From assembly GCF_025399895.1 (NCBI RefSeq), contig NZ_JAODUA010000001.1, positions 930,001 through 994,000 on the forward strand: a DNA stretch of 64,000 bases, written 5' to 3'. Each line of letters opens with the position of its first letter. The stretch's first letter is position 1. Source of the DNA: Streptomyces sp. ASQP_92 (GTDB lineage Bacteria > Actinomycetota > Actinomycetes > Streptomycetales > Streptomycetaceae). Positions 33,631-43,321 of this stretch are shown here, one piece after another. The notes under the pieces are model-generated. The model was not told the DNA's origin and did not search any database. It saw nothing but the letters and a program-made list of their open reading frames with translations. The position numbers were made by a program, and so were the translations under genes.

Positions 33631-36600
33631 ATGTCCTGGCTGTCCAGATTCAGCCTCGCACAGCGGGCCCTGATAGGCCTGATGTCGATCGTCGCGATCG
33701 TCTTCGGGGCGATCGCCATTCCGCAGCTCAAGCAGCAACTGCTGCCCACCATCGAACTGCCGATGGTGTCGGTGCTCGCCCCCTACCAGGGCGCGTCCCC
33801 CGACGTGGTCGAGAAGCAGGTCGTCGAGCCGCTCGAAAAGAACATCAAGGCCGTCAGCGGAGTCAAGGGCATCACGTCCACGGCGTCCGAGGGCAACGCC
33901 GTGATCATGGCGACCTTCGACTTCGGCACCGGTACGAAGCAGCTCGTGGCCGACATCCAGCAGGCCGTCAACCGGTCCCGCACCCAGATCCCCTCGGACG
34001 TCGACCCGCAGGTCGTGGCCGGTTCCACCGACGACATGCCGACCGTGGTCCTCGCGGTGACCTCCGACAAGGACCAGCAGGCGCTCGCCGACCAGCTGGA
34101 CCGCACGGTCGTCCCGGTCCTGGAGGACATCAAGGGCGTCGGCCGCGTCAGCGTGGACGGAGTGCAGGACCTCCAGGTCGACGTGACGCCCGACGCGAAG
34201 AAGCTCGCCGAGGCCGGCCTCACCACCATGACGCTCGGCGACGCCCTCAAGGCGGGCGGCGCGACGATACCCGGCGGCTCGTTCTCCGAGGACGGCAAGA
34301 GCCGTACCGTCCAGGTCGGCGCCCCCTACACCTCGCTCAAGCAGATCGAGGACCTGCGGATCAAGCCGCAGCAGGGCGCCCCGGTCCGCCTCGGTGACCT
34401 CGCCACGGTCAAGCAGCAGCCCGCCAAGCGGGTCTCCATCACGCGCACCAACGGCAAGCCCAGCCTCGCCGTGATGGCCACCATGGACCACGACGGCAGC
34501 GCCGTCGCGATCTCCCAGGCCGTCAAGGACAAGCTGCCCGATCTGAAGAAGGACCTCGGCGCGGGCGCGGAGCTCACCGTCGTCTCGGACCAGGGCCCCC
34601 AGGTCTCCAAGGCCATCTCCGGCCTGACCACCGAGGGCGCGCTCGGCCTGCTCTTCGCGGTCATCGTGATCCTGCTGTTCCTCGCCTCGATCCGCTCCAC
34701 CCTGGTGACCGCGGTCTCCATCCCGCTGTCCGTGGTCCTCGCGCTGATCGTGCTGTGGACGCAGGACCTCTCCCTGAACATGCTCACGCTGGGCGCGCTG
34801 ACCATCGCGATCGGCCGGGTCGTCGACGACTCGATCGTGGTCCTGGAGAACATCAAGCGTCACCTCGGCTACGGCGAGGAGCGCCACGAGGCGATCCTGA
34901 CGGGCGTCAAGGAGGTCGCCGGCGCGGTGACCGCCTCGACGCTCACCACCGTCGCGGTCTTCCTGCCCATCGCCTTCGTCAACGGCATGGTGGGCGAGCT
35001 CTTCGGCTCGTTCAGCCTCACCGTCACCGCGGCCCTGCTGGCCTCGCTCCTCGTCTCGCTGACCGTCGTCCCGGTCCTGTCGTTCTGGTTCCTGCGCGCG
35101 CCGAAGGCGATCGCGGGCATCGACCCGGAGGAGGCGCGCCGTAGGGCGGAGGAGAAGGAGAACAAGTCCCGCCTCCAGCGGGTGTACGTCCCGGTGCTCC
35201 GCTTCGCGACCCGGCGCCGCCTCACCAGCGTGCTGCTCGCGGTCGTCATCCTGATCGGCACCTTCGGGATGGCCGGGCTGCTGAAGACCAACTTCTTCGA
35301 CCAGGGCGAGCAGGACACCCTGTCGATCAAGCAGGAGCTGGAGCCGGGCACCAGCCTGGACGCGGCGGACGCCGCCTCCAAGAAGGTCGAGCAGATCCTC
35401 GCCGGCGACCCGGCGGTCAAGAGCTACCAGGTCACCGTCGGCTCCTCCGGCTTCATGGCGGCCTTCGGCGGCGGCACCGGAGCCAACCAGGCCTCGTACA
35501 CCGTGACGCTCAAGAGCGCGGGCGACTACGACAAGGCGCACGACCGTCTGGAGGCGGCCCTCAAGAACCAGCCGGGCAACCCCGCGATCTCCTCCGGCGG
35601 CGGTTTCGGCAGCCAGAACCTGAGCGTGGTCGTCAAGGCGGCCGACGGCGACGTCCTGAAGAAGGCCGCGGAGCAGGTGCGTGAGGCCGTCGCGGGTCTC
35701 AAGGACGTCAGCGACGTGCAGAGCGACCTGGCGCAGAGCGTGCCCCGCGTCTCGGTGCAGCCCAACGACAAGGCGGCCGACGCGGGCTTCAACCAGACCA
35801 CCCTCGGCATGGCCGTCGCCCAGCAGGTGCGCGGCACCCAGGTCACCAAGGCGATCATGGGCGACTCCGAGCGGGACGTCTACATCACCTCGCCCAACCC
35901 GGCCACGACCGTGGACCAGCTCAAGAACCTCTCGCTCGGCCCGGTCAAGCTCGGTGACATCGCCGAGGTGAAGCTGGTGCCCGGCCCGGTCTCGATGACC
36001 CGGATCGACGGCGCCCGCTCGGCGACCATCACCGCCAAGCCGGTCGGCGACAACACCGGCAAGGTCAGCACCGACCTCCAGGCCAAGATCAAGGACCTGA
36101 AGCTGCCGGCCGGCGCCACCGCCTCCATCGGCGGTGTCTCCTCGGACCAGTCGGACGCGTTCAAGAACCTGGGCCTGGCGATGCTGGCGGCGATCGCGAT
36201 CGTCTTCATGCTCCTGGTCGCGACGTTCAAGTCCCTCATCCAGCCGCTGATCCTGCTGGTCGCCATCCCGTTCGCGGCCACCGGCGCGATCGGTCTGCTC
36301 ATCGCCACCGACACCCCGATGGGCGTCCCCGCGATGATCGGCATGCTGATGCTGATCGGCATCGTGGTGACCAACGCGATCGTCCTGATCGACCTGATCA
36401 ACCAGTACCGCAAGCAGGGCCTCGGCGTGGTCGAGGCGGTCGTCGAGGGTGGCCGCCACCGTCTGCGCCCGATCCTGATGACGGCGCTGGCGACGATCTT
36501 CGCGCTGCTCCCGATGGCCCTCGGCATCACGGGCGAGGGCGGCTTCATCGCCCAGCCGCTCGCGGTCGTGGTGATCGGCGGTCTGGTCACGTCGACGCTG

Positions 36601-36747
36601 CTGACCCTGCTCCTGGTCCCGACCCTCTACGCGATGGTCGAGCTCCGCAAGGAGCGCAAGGCCAAGAAGAAGGCGGCCAAGCGCGCCAGGAAGGCGGGTG
36701 CCACCGAGGCGTCGGACTCCGACGACCGGGAGCCGGCCAACGCCTGA
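33631..36747 (+). CDS. RND family (AcrB/HAE-type) transporter
   Basis: A 1038-aa inner-membrane RND permease with two repeats of six helices and two large extracytoplasmic loops. The proton-relay region of helix 4 is present (IAIGRVVDDSIVVLENI). In Gram-negatives such pumps work with a periplasmic adaptor and TolC; neither is encoded nearby, which fits the lack of an outer membrane, so substrate release must differ. The C-terminus is a short Lys/Arg-rich tail. A hairpin terminator follows. Confidence 0.93.
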   Translation: MSWLSRFSLAQRALIGLMSIVAIVFGAIAIPQLKQQLLPTIELPMVSVLAPYQGASPDVVEKQVVEPLEKNIKAVSGVKGITSTASEGNAVIMATFDFGTGTKQLVADIQQAVNRSRTQIPSDVDPQVVAGSTDDMPTVVLAVTSDKDQQALADQLDRTVVPVLEDIKGVGRVSVDGVQDLQVDVTPDAKKLAEAGLTTMTLGDALKAGGATIPGGSFSEDGKSRTVQVGAPYTSLKQIEDLRIKPQQGAPVRLGDLATVKQQPAKRVSITRTNGKPSLAVMATMDHDGSAVAISQAVKDKLPDLKKDLGAGAELTVVSDQGPQVSKAISGLTTEGALGLLFAVIVILLFLASIRSTLVTAVSIPLSVVLALIVLWTQDLSLNMLTLGALTIAIGRVVDDSIVVLENIKRHLGYGEERHEAILTGVKEVAGAVTASTLTTVAVFLPIAFVNGMVGELFGSFSLTVTAALLASLLVSLTVVPVLSFWFLRAPKAIAGIDPEEARRRAEEKENKSRLQRVYVPVLRFATRRRLTSVLLAVVILIGTFGMAGLLKTNFFDQGEQDTLSIKQELEPGTSLDAADAASKKVEQILAGDPAVKSYQVTVGSSGFMAAFGGGTGANQASYTVTLKSAGDYDKAHDRLEAALKNQPGNPAISSGGGFGSQNLSVVVKAADGDVLKKAAEQVREAVAGLKDVSDVQSDLAQSVPRVSVQPNDKAADAGFNQTTLGMAVAQQVRGTQVTKAIMGDSERDVYITSPNPATTVDQLKNLSLGPVKLGDIAEVKLVPGPVSMTRIDGARSATITAKPVGDNTGKVSTDLQAKIKDLKLPAGATASIGGVSSDQSDAFKNLGLAMLAAIAIVFMLLVATFKSLIQPLILLVAIPFAATGAIGLLIATDTPMGVPAMIGMLMLIGIVVTNAIVLIDLINQYRKQGLGVVEAVVEGGRHRLRPILMTALATIFALLPMALGITGEGGFIAQPLAVVVIGGLVTSTLLTLLLVPTLYAMVELRKERKAKKKAAKRARKAGATEASDSDDREPANA

Positions 36748-36811
36748 TCCGGCCACCGGCCGAGCGGGCTCGCGCCCGCCTCGGCCGGTTCGCCCGCCCG
36801 TCCCGGTACGG

Positions 36812-36854
36812 ACGACCGAGGCCGCCCCCTGCTCCAGGGGGCGGCCTCGGTCGT
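36812..36854. terminator. Bidirectional terminator between the RND gene and nadA
   Basis: A perfect 19-bp stem: ACGACCGAGGCCGCCCCCT pairs with its complement at 36836-36854, with a 5-nt loop GCTCC. It lies between two convergent genes. Confidence 0.8.
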
Positions 36855-36865
36855 GTCCGGGGCGG

Positions 36866-38083
36866 CTACGGCAGCGCCAGCATCCGCTCCAGGGCCAGCT
36901 TCGCGAAGCTCTCGGTCTCCCGGTCGACCTGGATCTGGTTGATCAGCTTGCCCTCGGCGAGCGACTCCAGGGTCCACACCAGGTGCGGGAGGTCGATGCG
37001 GTTCATGGTCGAACAGAAGCAGACCGTCTTGTCGAGGAAGACGATCTCCTTGTCCTCGGCGGCGAACCGGTTGGCCAGGCGCCGCACCAGGTTCAGCTCG
37101 GTGCCGATCGCCCACTTCGAGCCCCGCGGGGCGGCCTCCAGGGCCTTGATGATGTACTCCGTCGAGCCCACGTAGTCCGCCGCGGCCACGACCTCGTGCT
37201 TGCACTCCGGGTGCACCAGGACGTTCACGCCCGGGATCCGCTCGCGCACGTCGTTGACCGAGTCCAGCGAGAAACGGCCGTGCACCGAGCAGTGCCCGCG
37301 CCACAGGATCATCTTGGCGGCGCGCAGCTCCTCGACGGTGAGCCCGCCGTTCGGCTTGTGCGGGTTGTAGAGCACGCAGTCCTCGAGGGACATGCCGAGC
37401 TCGCGCACGGCGGTGTTGCGGCCCAGGTGCTGGTCCGGCAGGAACAGCACCTTGGTCGAACCGGGCTCCCCCTGCTCGAAGGCCCAGTTCAGGGCGCGCT
37501 CGGCGTTGGAGGAGGTGCAGATGGTGCCGCCGTGCTTGCCGGTGAACGCCTTGATGTCGGCCGAGGAGTTCATGTACGAGACGGGTACGACCTGCTCGGC
37601 TATCCCGGCCTCGGTCAGCACGTCCCAGCACTCGGCGACCTGCTCGGCGGTGGCCATGTCGGCCATCGAGCAGCCCGCGGCGAGGTCCGGCAGGACGACC
37701 TTCTGGTCGTCCCCGGTCAGGATGTCCGCCGACTCGGCCATGAAGTGCACACCGCAGAACACGATGTACTCGGCCTCGGGCCGGGCGGCCGCGTCCTTGG
37801 CCAGCTTGAACGAGTCGCCCGTCACATCGGCGAACTCGATGACCTCGTCGCGCTGGTAGTGGTGCCCGAGGATGAAGACCTTGTCCCCGAGCTTCGCCTT
37901 GGCCGCGCGGGCGCGCGCCACCAGGTCCGGGTCGGAGGGCGAAGGCAGGTCGCCGGGACATTCCACGCCGCGCTCGCTCTTGGGGTCGGCCTCGCGGCCG
38001 AGCAGGAGCAGCGCGAGCGGCGTCGGCTGGACGTCGAGCTCGACGCGGCCGGCGAGGTCCTGACGGGGCTGGGCGGTGGTCAC
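36866..38083 (-). CDS. nadA: Quinolinate synthase A
   Basis: A 405-aa [4Fe-4S] enzyme that condenses iminoaspartate and dihydroxyacetone phosphate to quinolinate in NAD synthesis. Cysteines for the cluster are seen in VFCGVHFMAES, HPECKHE and KTVCFCSTMN; ILGHHYQRDEV is the N-terminal family motif. I choose the GTG at 38083 (MTTAQP) because AAAGGG lies 8 nt upstream; GTG at 38092 is too close to it. nadB and nadC are not in the window. The downstream erpA-type gene on the other strand supplies Fe-S function. Confidence 0.95.
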   Translation of the reverse strand: MTTAQPRQDLAGRVELDVQPTPLALLLLGREADPKSERGVECPGDLPSPSDPDLVARARAAKAKLGDKVFILGHHYQRDEVIEFADVTGDSFKLAKDAAARPEAEYIVFCGVHFMAESADILTGDDQKVVLPDLAAGCSMADMATAEQVAECWDVLTEAGIAEQVVPVSYMNSSADIKAFTGKHGGTICTSSNAERALNWAFEQGEPGSTKVLFLPDQHLGRNTAVRELGMSLEDCVLYNPHKPNGGLTVEELRAAKMILWRGHCSVHGRFSLDSVNDVRERIPGVNVLVHPECKHEVVAAADYVGSTEYIIKALEAAPRGSKWAIGTELNLVRRLANRFAAEDKEIVFLDKTVCFCSTMNRIDLPHLVWTLESLAEGKLINQIQVDRETESFAKLALERMLALP

Positions 38084-38388
38084 GTCACGCACCCTTTCTG
38101 TTCCTGAGCAGTGCGGCGGAGCCGCTCCAGTGGAGCCGGTGTGTCTGCACCGGGGGTTTTCGTCTAAATGACGCTATCTATCATAACTGCTTCACGTCAC
38201 TTTGACGATGGCCATAGCGTCGATGTGACGCACCCGGCCCCCGCCCCGTCTCCGTCGCCCGTTGTCCCCAGGCCTTTCCCCGCTTGCGCCCACGTGTGCG
38301 AGCATGAAAGAGAAGACCCGGAATGAATCCGGGGCCCCGCCGGTTGCAACCGTCGGCAAGCAGTCCGTACAACCCGGGAGAGAAGCAG

Positions 38389-38745
38389 ATGTCCGTATCG
38401 GACGAGACCACCACCGTGAGCGACGGCATCCTCCTGTCCGACGCCGCCGCGGCCAAGGTCAAGGGCCTTCTTGAGCAGGAAGGCCGGGACGATCTGGCGC
38501 TGCGCGTCGCCGTTCAGCCCGGTGGCTGCTCCGGCCTGCGCTACCAGCTGTTCTTCGACGAGCGCTCGCTCGACGGCGACGTCGTCAAGGACTTCGACGG
38601 CGTCAAGGTCGTCACCGACCGCATGAGCGCCCCGTACCTGGGTGGCGCCTCGATCGACTTCGTCGACACGATCGAGAAGCAGGGCTTCACGATCGACAAC
38701 CCGAACGCGACGGGTTCCTGCGCCTGCGGCGACTCCTTCAGCTAA
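38389..38745 (+). CDS. erpA: Iron-sulfur cluster insertion protein, HesB/ErpA type
   Basis: A 118-aa A-type Fe-S carrier with the three conserved cysteines in QPGGCSGLRY and GSCACGDSF. It delivers clusters to apo-enzymes; NadA, encoded divergently next door, is a natural client. The ATG at 38389 follows GGGAGAGAAG. The frame upstream of it is not family-like. A hairpin terminator follows the stop. Confidence 0.94.
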   Translation: MSVSDETTTVSDGILLSDAAAAKVKGLLEQEGRDDLALRVAVQPGGCSGLRYQLFFDERSLDGDVVKDFDGVKVVTDRMSAPYLGGASIDFVDTIEKQGFTIDNPNATGSCACGDSFS

Positions 38746-38761
38746 GCCTCGCGGCAGCCGA

Positions 38762-38798
38762 AAGGCGGGTGCCCCCGGTCATCGGGGACACCCGCCTT
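38762..38798 (+). terminator. Hairpin terminator after erpA
   Basis: AAGGCGGGTG pairs with CACCCGCCTT, and an inner CCCC/GGGG stem extends it, 17 nt past the stop codon. It lies ahead of the convergent gene at 38829, so it may serve both. Confidence 0.7.
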
Positions 38799-38828
38799 CG
38801 CCATGTCCGGGGTCCGTCGCCCCCGGCG

Positions 38829-40328
38829 CTACTTCTTCGCCAGCTCCTTGCCGGTGTCGGCGTCGATCACCTTCCGCGCCCCGAGGGTCTGGCTCAGCTC
38901 CACCGAGACCGTCTGCTGCTTGGCCAGCGCGACACACATCTTCTTCGGGTCCCGCACCTGCCCGATCACCTTGACGCGCACGCCGTCGCCGCTCTCGTCG
39001 GCGCTCGCCGTGTAGGTGCTGCACACCCCGCCCCAGAACGTGATCTCCAGGGTCCGCCCATTCGCCGCGAGGGCGTAGGACTCAAGTGCCAGGCCGTGGG
39101 CGCCCGGCGCCGTGGCCGAGCCCGAGGGGGCCGGGACCGGGGCGCCGGTCGGCGAGGACGGCGGCTTGGCGATGTACTCGGGAGCCACCGCGGGCGCGCT
39201 GAGCGTGAACGGCTCCCCGGCGTCCGGCTTCACATGGAACAGCCACGAGGGCACCAGGGCCTGGGCCCCGTCCACGAAGTGCGCGGCGAGCCCGAAGGTG
39301 GCGCCGTCGACCGTCACCGTCGAGGGCGTGGGCTGCTCGCAGGGACGGATGTTGCCCTGGGGGTCGCTCGGCAGCCGGCCCTGGGTGGGCTGCCCGTCGA
39401 GCGGCACCGGGCCCGTGCAGTCCTTGGTCGCCGGCCGCCGGCCGGGGTGGCTGTTGAGCTGGTCGAGGGCCTTGTCCGCGCTGATCACGGGGTAGACCGC
39501 GCCCTTGTCCGGCATCGTCAACTGGCCGCTGCCGCCCACCACTTGACCGCCCGAACCGACCTGGATGCCGGTCGACCAGCCGTAGGTGGGGAGGCCGTCG
39601 ACCACCGGGTCGGCGTTCACCACCCGGGCCGAGGCGAGGATCTGATGGGCGTCCAGCTTGGCGTCGTCCTGCCCGAGCGCCTTGAGGACCGGCGCCGCGG
39701 CCGTCTTCGCCGCCTGCTCGCTCACCGGGCCGCCGCCCGTACCGCTTCCGGTGTCCGCGCCCGTGGTGTGCATCGGACACTTCGCGCCCTTGGGGCAGTT
39801 GTCCGTGCCGCCGCTGCCGAACCGGGCGAAGGTCCAGGTGCCCGGCGCCTTCTGAGTGACCGTCAGAGTCGGTCCCGAGCCGTCCTTCGTCGCGCCCACC
39901 TTCCAGCTGTCGCCCTCCAGGCGGGCCGTGCCCTCGACGCCCAGCGCTCGCGCGAGCCGGTTCACCTCCGCCTCGCCCACCGTGCCGCGCGGCCGGTGGA
40001 CGGCCGCCTCGCGGGGGCCGCCGGGCAGCTTCACCGACGCCCGGTAGAGGACCCCGTTCGGGTCCGGCTCACCCGGCGCGATGCCGTTGCCGCCGCCGCT
40101 GCCACCACCGCTGCCGCCACCCCCGCCGGGGGCGCTGTCGAGTGCGAGCGGCGGGGGTGCGCCGTCCGCACCGGGCGTGCCGCCACCGCCCGAGGAGGAC
40201 GCCGTCGTGGCCCAGTACGCCCCGCCACCGCCCGCGGCCAGTACGGCCACGGCCGTCGCGGCGAGGATCAAGGGAGACCGCCGCGAACGCCGCTGCCGGG
40301 GCTCGTCCTGCGTGTGCTCGCTGCTCAC
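38829..40328 (-). CDS. Membrane-anchored Gly/Ser-rich extracellular protein
   Basis: A 499-aa protein: a charged cytosolic start (TQDEPRQRRSRRSP), one hydrophobic helix (LILAATAVAVLAAGGGGAY), then a low-complexity Gly/Ser/Pro linker and a long extracellular region. Two pairs of cysteines (DNCPKGAKCPM; DCTGP ... IRPCEQP) suggest disulfides. I do not recognise an enzymatic domain. It belongs to a large-secreted-protein type frequent in Streptomyces. Function unknown. Confidence 0.88.
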   Translation of the reverse strand: MSSEHTQDEPRQRRSRRSPLILAATAVAVLAAGGGGAYWATTASSSGGGGTPGADGAPPPLALDSAPGGGGGSGGGSGGGNGIAPGEPDPNGVLYRASVKLPGGPREAAVHRPRGTVGEAEVNRLARALGVEGTARLEGDSWKVGATKDGSGPTLTVTQKAPGTWTFARFGSGGTDNCPKGAKCPMHTTGADTGSGTGGGPVSEQAAKTAAAPVLKALGQDDAKLDAHQILASARVVNADPVVDGLPTYGWSTGIQVGSGGQVVGGSGQLTMPDKGAVYPVISADKALDQLNSHPGRRPATKDCTGPVPLDGQPTQGRLPSDPQGNIRPCEQPTPSTVTVDGATFGLAAHFVDGAQALVPSWLFHVKPDAGEPFTLSAPAVAPEYIAKPPSSPTGAPVPAPSGSATAPGAHGLALESYALAANGRTLEITFWGGVCSTYTASADESGDGVRVKVIGQVRDPKKMCVALAKQQTVSVELSQTLGARKVIDADTGKELAKK

Positions 40329-40443
40329 CAGATCGCTCCTGTCCAGTCGTATCCCGCATCCCCCTTACGAGGGACGCCGCTTGGACGGAGCGGGGGAGCG
40401 CACGGTTCCATCCCGCGCGCCGCACCCGCGCGATCGAGCCGTT

Positions 40444-40650
40444 TCAGTCCCCGTATTCGGACATGTCCGCGATCAGTCGTACCGAGGCGGACGGAATCGT
40501 CACACCGTGGATCCGGGACGGCGGCACCGGCGCCGGAGCCTTCGCGGCCGGCACCACCCAGTGCGGGGCCATCCGCGCGCAGTCCCCGCGCAGCTCCTCA
40601 AGACCCGGATCCGTCGCCACCGCTCGCCCGCCGCTCACCTTGGTTTCCAT
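40444..40650 (-). CDS. Small hypothetical protein
   Basis: A 68-aa soluble protein (METKVSGGRAVATDPGLEELRGDCARMAPHWVVP ends at ADMSEYGD). The frame is supported by protein-like composition, unlike the Arg/Pro-rich shadow frames around it, and by its place between two divergently oriented real genes with no alternative gene. No family recognised; the start could also be the ATG 7 codons upstream. Confidence 0.55.
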   Translation of the reverse strand: METKVSGGRAVATDPGLEELRGDCARMAPHWVVPAAKAPAPVPPSRIHGVTIPSASVRLIADMSEYGD

Positions 40651-40792
40651 GCTTCGCACCGTACGCATCACGAGGCGTGCGCAGAAAGACCTACTATTGG
40701 GTAGTTTCCGCCGGTCGGACCCGCGGGGACGACCCGGTAGCGTGAACTGTCAACGCCCGCCCCTCCGTATTCCCACCAGGAGCGCCCCCGTC

Positions 40793-41767
40793 GTGCGTAT
40801 CGCAGTCACCGGCTCCATCGCCACCGACCACCTCATGACCTTCCCCGGCCGGTTCGCCGACCAGCTGGTCGCCGATCAGCTCCACACGGTCTCCCTCTCC
40901 TTCCTGGTCGACAACCTCGACGTACGCCGTGGTGGGGTCGGGCCGAACATCTGCTTCGGGATGGGCCAGCTCGGCGGCCGGCCGATCCTGGTCGGTGCGG
41001 CCGGCTCCGACTTCGACGAGTACCGCGCCTGGCTCGACCGGCACGGCGTCGACACCGGTTCGGTACGGATCTCCGAGGTCCTGCACACGGCTCGCTTCGT
41101 GTGCACCACCGACGCCGACCACAACCAGATCGGCTCCTTCTACACGGGCGCGATGAGCGAGGCCCGCCAGATCGAGCTGAAGTCCGTCGCCGACCGGGTG
41201 GGCGGCCTCGACCTCGTGCTGATCGGCGCCGACGACCCCGAGGCGATGCTCCGCCACACCGAGGAGTGCAAGGCGCGGAGCATCCCCTTCGCCGCCGACT
41301 TCTCGCAGCAGATCGCCCGCATGTCGGGCGACGACATCCGCACCCTGCTCGAAGGCGCCACCTACCTCTTCTCCAACGAGTACGAGAAGGGGCTCATCGA
41401 GTCCAAGACCGGCTGGAGCGACGAGGAGATCCTCGCCAAGGTCGGCCACCGCGTGACCACGCTCGGATCGCGCGGGGTGCGTATCGAGCAGGTCGGCGCC
41501 GAGCCGATCGTCGTGGGCGTCCCCGAGGAGGAGGCCAAGGTCGACCCGACGGGCGTGGGCGACGCCTTCCGCGCCGGCTTCCTGACCGGCCTGTCCTGGG
41601 GCGTGGGCCACGAGCGCGCGGCCCAGCTCGGCTGCATGCTGGCCACCCTGGTCATCGAGACGCTCGGCACCCAGGAGTACACCCTGCGCCGGGCCAACTT
41701 CATGGACCGGTTCACCAAGGCGTACGGCGACGAGGCCGCCGCCGAGGTGCGGGCCCACCTGCGGTAG
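40793..41767 (+). CDS. PfkB family carbohydrate/nucleoside kinase
   Basis: A 324-aa ribokinase-fold kinase. The N-terminus has VTGSIATDHLMTFPGRF and the substrate-side GGVGPNICFGMGQLGG. The C-terminal PfkB signature and catalytic base are in KVDPTGVGDAFRAGFLTG, with TTLGSRGV before it. The sequence type is closest to adenosine-kinase-like members, but the substrate is not settled. Start GTG at 40793 after CAGGAG. It ends 3 bp from the convergent desulfurase gene. Confidence 0.92.
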   Translation: MRIAVTGSIATDHLMTFPGRFADQLVADQLHTVSLSFLVDNLDVRRGGVGPNICFGMGQLGGRPILVGAAGSDFDEYRAWLDRHGVDTGSVRISEVLHTARFVCTTDADHNQIGSFYTGAMSEARQIELKSVADRVGGLDLVLIGADDPEAMLRHTEECKARSIPFAADFSQQIARMSGDDIRTLLEGATYLFSNEYEKGLIESKTGWSDEEILAKVGHRVTTLGSRGVRIEQVGAEPIVVGVPEEEAKVDPTGVGDAFRAGFLTGLSWGVGHERAAQLGCMLATLVIETLGTQEYTLRRANFMDRFTKAYGDEAAAEVRAHLR

Positions 41768-41770
41768 TCC

Positions 41771-43159
41771 TCAGGCCGTACGGCGCACCCGGTAGGCGAC
41801 TCCGCGCTCTGCCGGGTGTTCGCCCAGGTACTCCTGGCCCCGCATCTCGCACCACGCCGGAATGTCCAGGCGGGCCGCCTCGTCGTCGGCCAGCACCGTC
41901 ACGACCCCGCCCACGGGCACCTGGCCGATCGCCTTGGCGAGTTCGATGACCGGGATCGGGCAGAGCCTGCCGAGCGAGTCCACGGTGAACTCCTCGAACT
42001 CCTCGGCGGCGGCGGGTCCGGTCGCCCCGGCCGGTGCCCCAAGACTGGCCCGTACGGACGCGACCACGCCCGGCAGCACCTCAAGGAACCGCTCGACGTC
42101 CCGCTCCGCCGTGCCCAGCGGCAGCGACACCCGGACGTTGCCCTCGCTCAGCACCCCCATCGCGCGCAGCACATGGCTGGGCGTCAGGGTGCTGCTGGTG
42201 CAGGAGGAACCGGAGGAAACGGAGAATTCCGCCCGGTCGAGCTCGTGCAGCAGGCTCTCCCCATCGACATAGAGACACGAGAACGTGACCAGATGCGGCA
42301 GCCGTCGCACCGGGTCGCCCACCACCTCCACATCCGGCACCAGCTCCCCGACCCGGGAGCGGACGCGGTCCACCAGCGCCCGCAGACGCGCCGATTCGGC
42401 CGCCGCCTCGGCCCGTACCGCGCGCAGCGAGGCGGCCGCCGCCACGATCGCCGGGATGTTCTCGAAGCCGGGCGCCCGCCCCGACTCCCGCTCGTCCGCC
42501 GGGCCTTGGGGAGCGAAGCGGACGCCCTTGCGCACCGCGAGCAGCCCGACCCCCGCCGGACCGCCCCATTTGTGGGCGCTCGCGGCCAGGACCGACCACG
42601 CGCCCTCGACGGGCCCCCACGCCAGCGACTGGGCCGCGTCCACGAGCAGCGGCACCCCCGCCGCCCGGCATGCCTCGGCCACCTCGGCGACCGGCTGGAG
42701 CGTGCCCACCTCGTGGTTGGCGGACTGGAGGCAGGCGAGCGCGGTGTCGCTCCGCAGCGCCTCGGCGTAGGCCTCGGGGGAGACCCGGCCCGTACGGTCC
42801 ACCGCGACCCGCGTCACCGAACCGCCGTCCGACTCGAGGGAGGCGGCCGAATGGAGGACCGAGGAGTGTTCGACCGCGGACACCACCAGATGCCGCCCGA
42901 CACGCCGACGCCCGGACAAGGATCCGTAAATTCCCGAGTGCACCGCACGGGTACCCGAACCGGTGAAACTGAGCTCGTCCGGGCGGCAGCCGACGGCCTC
43001 CGCGGCGGCCTCGCGCGCCGCGTCCAGGAGCAGCCGGGCGCGCCTTCCCTCCCGGTAGAGCCGGGCCGGATCCGCCCACCCCTCGTCCAAGGAGGCTTGC
43101 AGGGCTTGACGGGCGACGGGGTGCAGGGGGGCCGAGGAGGCCGCGTCGAAGTAGGGCAC
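41771..43159 (-). CDS. Cysteine desulfurase fused to a TusA-type sulfur carrier domain
   Basis: A 462-aa fusion. Residues 1-~370 are a NifS/IscS-type class-V PLP enzyme: PYFDAASSAPLHPVARQAL, EHSSVLHSAA, the PLP-Lys region ASAHKWGGPAGVGLL, and the mobile-loop Cys in SSGSSCTSSTLTP. Residues ~385-462 are a TusA/SirA domain with the acceptor Cys in LGRLCPIPVIELAKA. The enzyme can pass persulfide from cysteine directly to its own carrier domain. The final sulfur destination is unknown. It converges on the PfkB kinase gene. Confidence 0.93.
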   Translation of the reverse strand: MPYFDAASSAPLHPVARQALQASLDEGWADPARLYREGRRARLLLDAAREAAAEAVGCRPDELSFTGSGTRAVHSGIYGSLSGRRRVGRHLVVSAVEHSSVLHSAASLESDGGSVTRVAVDRTGRVSPEAYAEALRSDTALACLQSANHEVGTLQPVAEVAEACRAAGVPLLVDAAQSLAWGPVEGAWSVLAASAHKWGGPAGVGLLAVRKGVRFAPQGPADERESGRAPGFENIPAIVAAAASLRAVRAEAAAESARLRALVDRVRSRVGELVPDVEVVGDPVRRLPHLVTFSCLYVDGESLLHELDRAEFSVSSGSSCTSSTLTPSHVLRAMGVLSEGNVRVSLPLGTAERDVERFLEVLPGVVASVRASLGAPAGATGPAAAEEFEEFTVDSLGRLCPIPVIELAKAIGQVPVGGVVTVLADDEAARLDIPAWCEMRGQEYLGEHPAERGVAYRVRRTA

Positions 43160-43321
43160 GCGGCCACGCTAACCCCGGCCCGGCGTGCCCACGGCGGTGG
43201 CCGGGGCGAGGGGCCGTCAGATGGCGCCCGGAGGCCGGGATTCCACCACGGCTCCACCCCTTCGGGGACTCGGACGGCGCGTTGGGCACCCTCCCCGCGC
43301 GACCCCAAATAGCGTCCAGTA

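Noticed and set aside
33559..36756. 1065-codon minus-strand open frame opposite the RND gene
   Set aside because: Antisense shadow rich in Asp/Arg/Gly with no ribosome site and no motifs.
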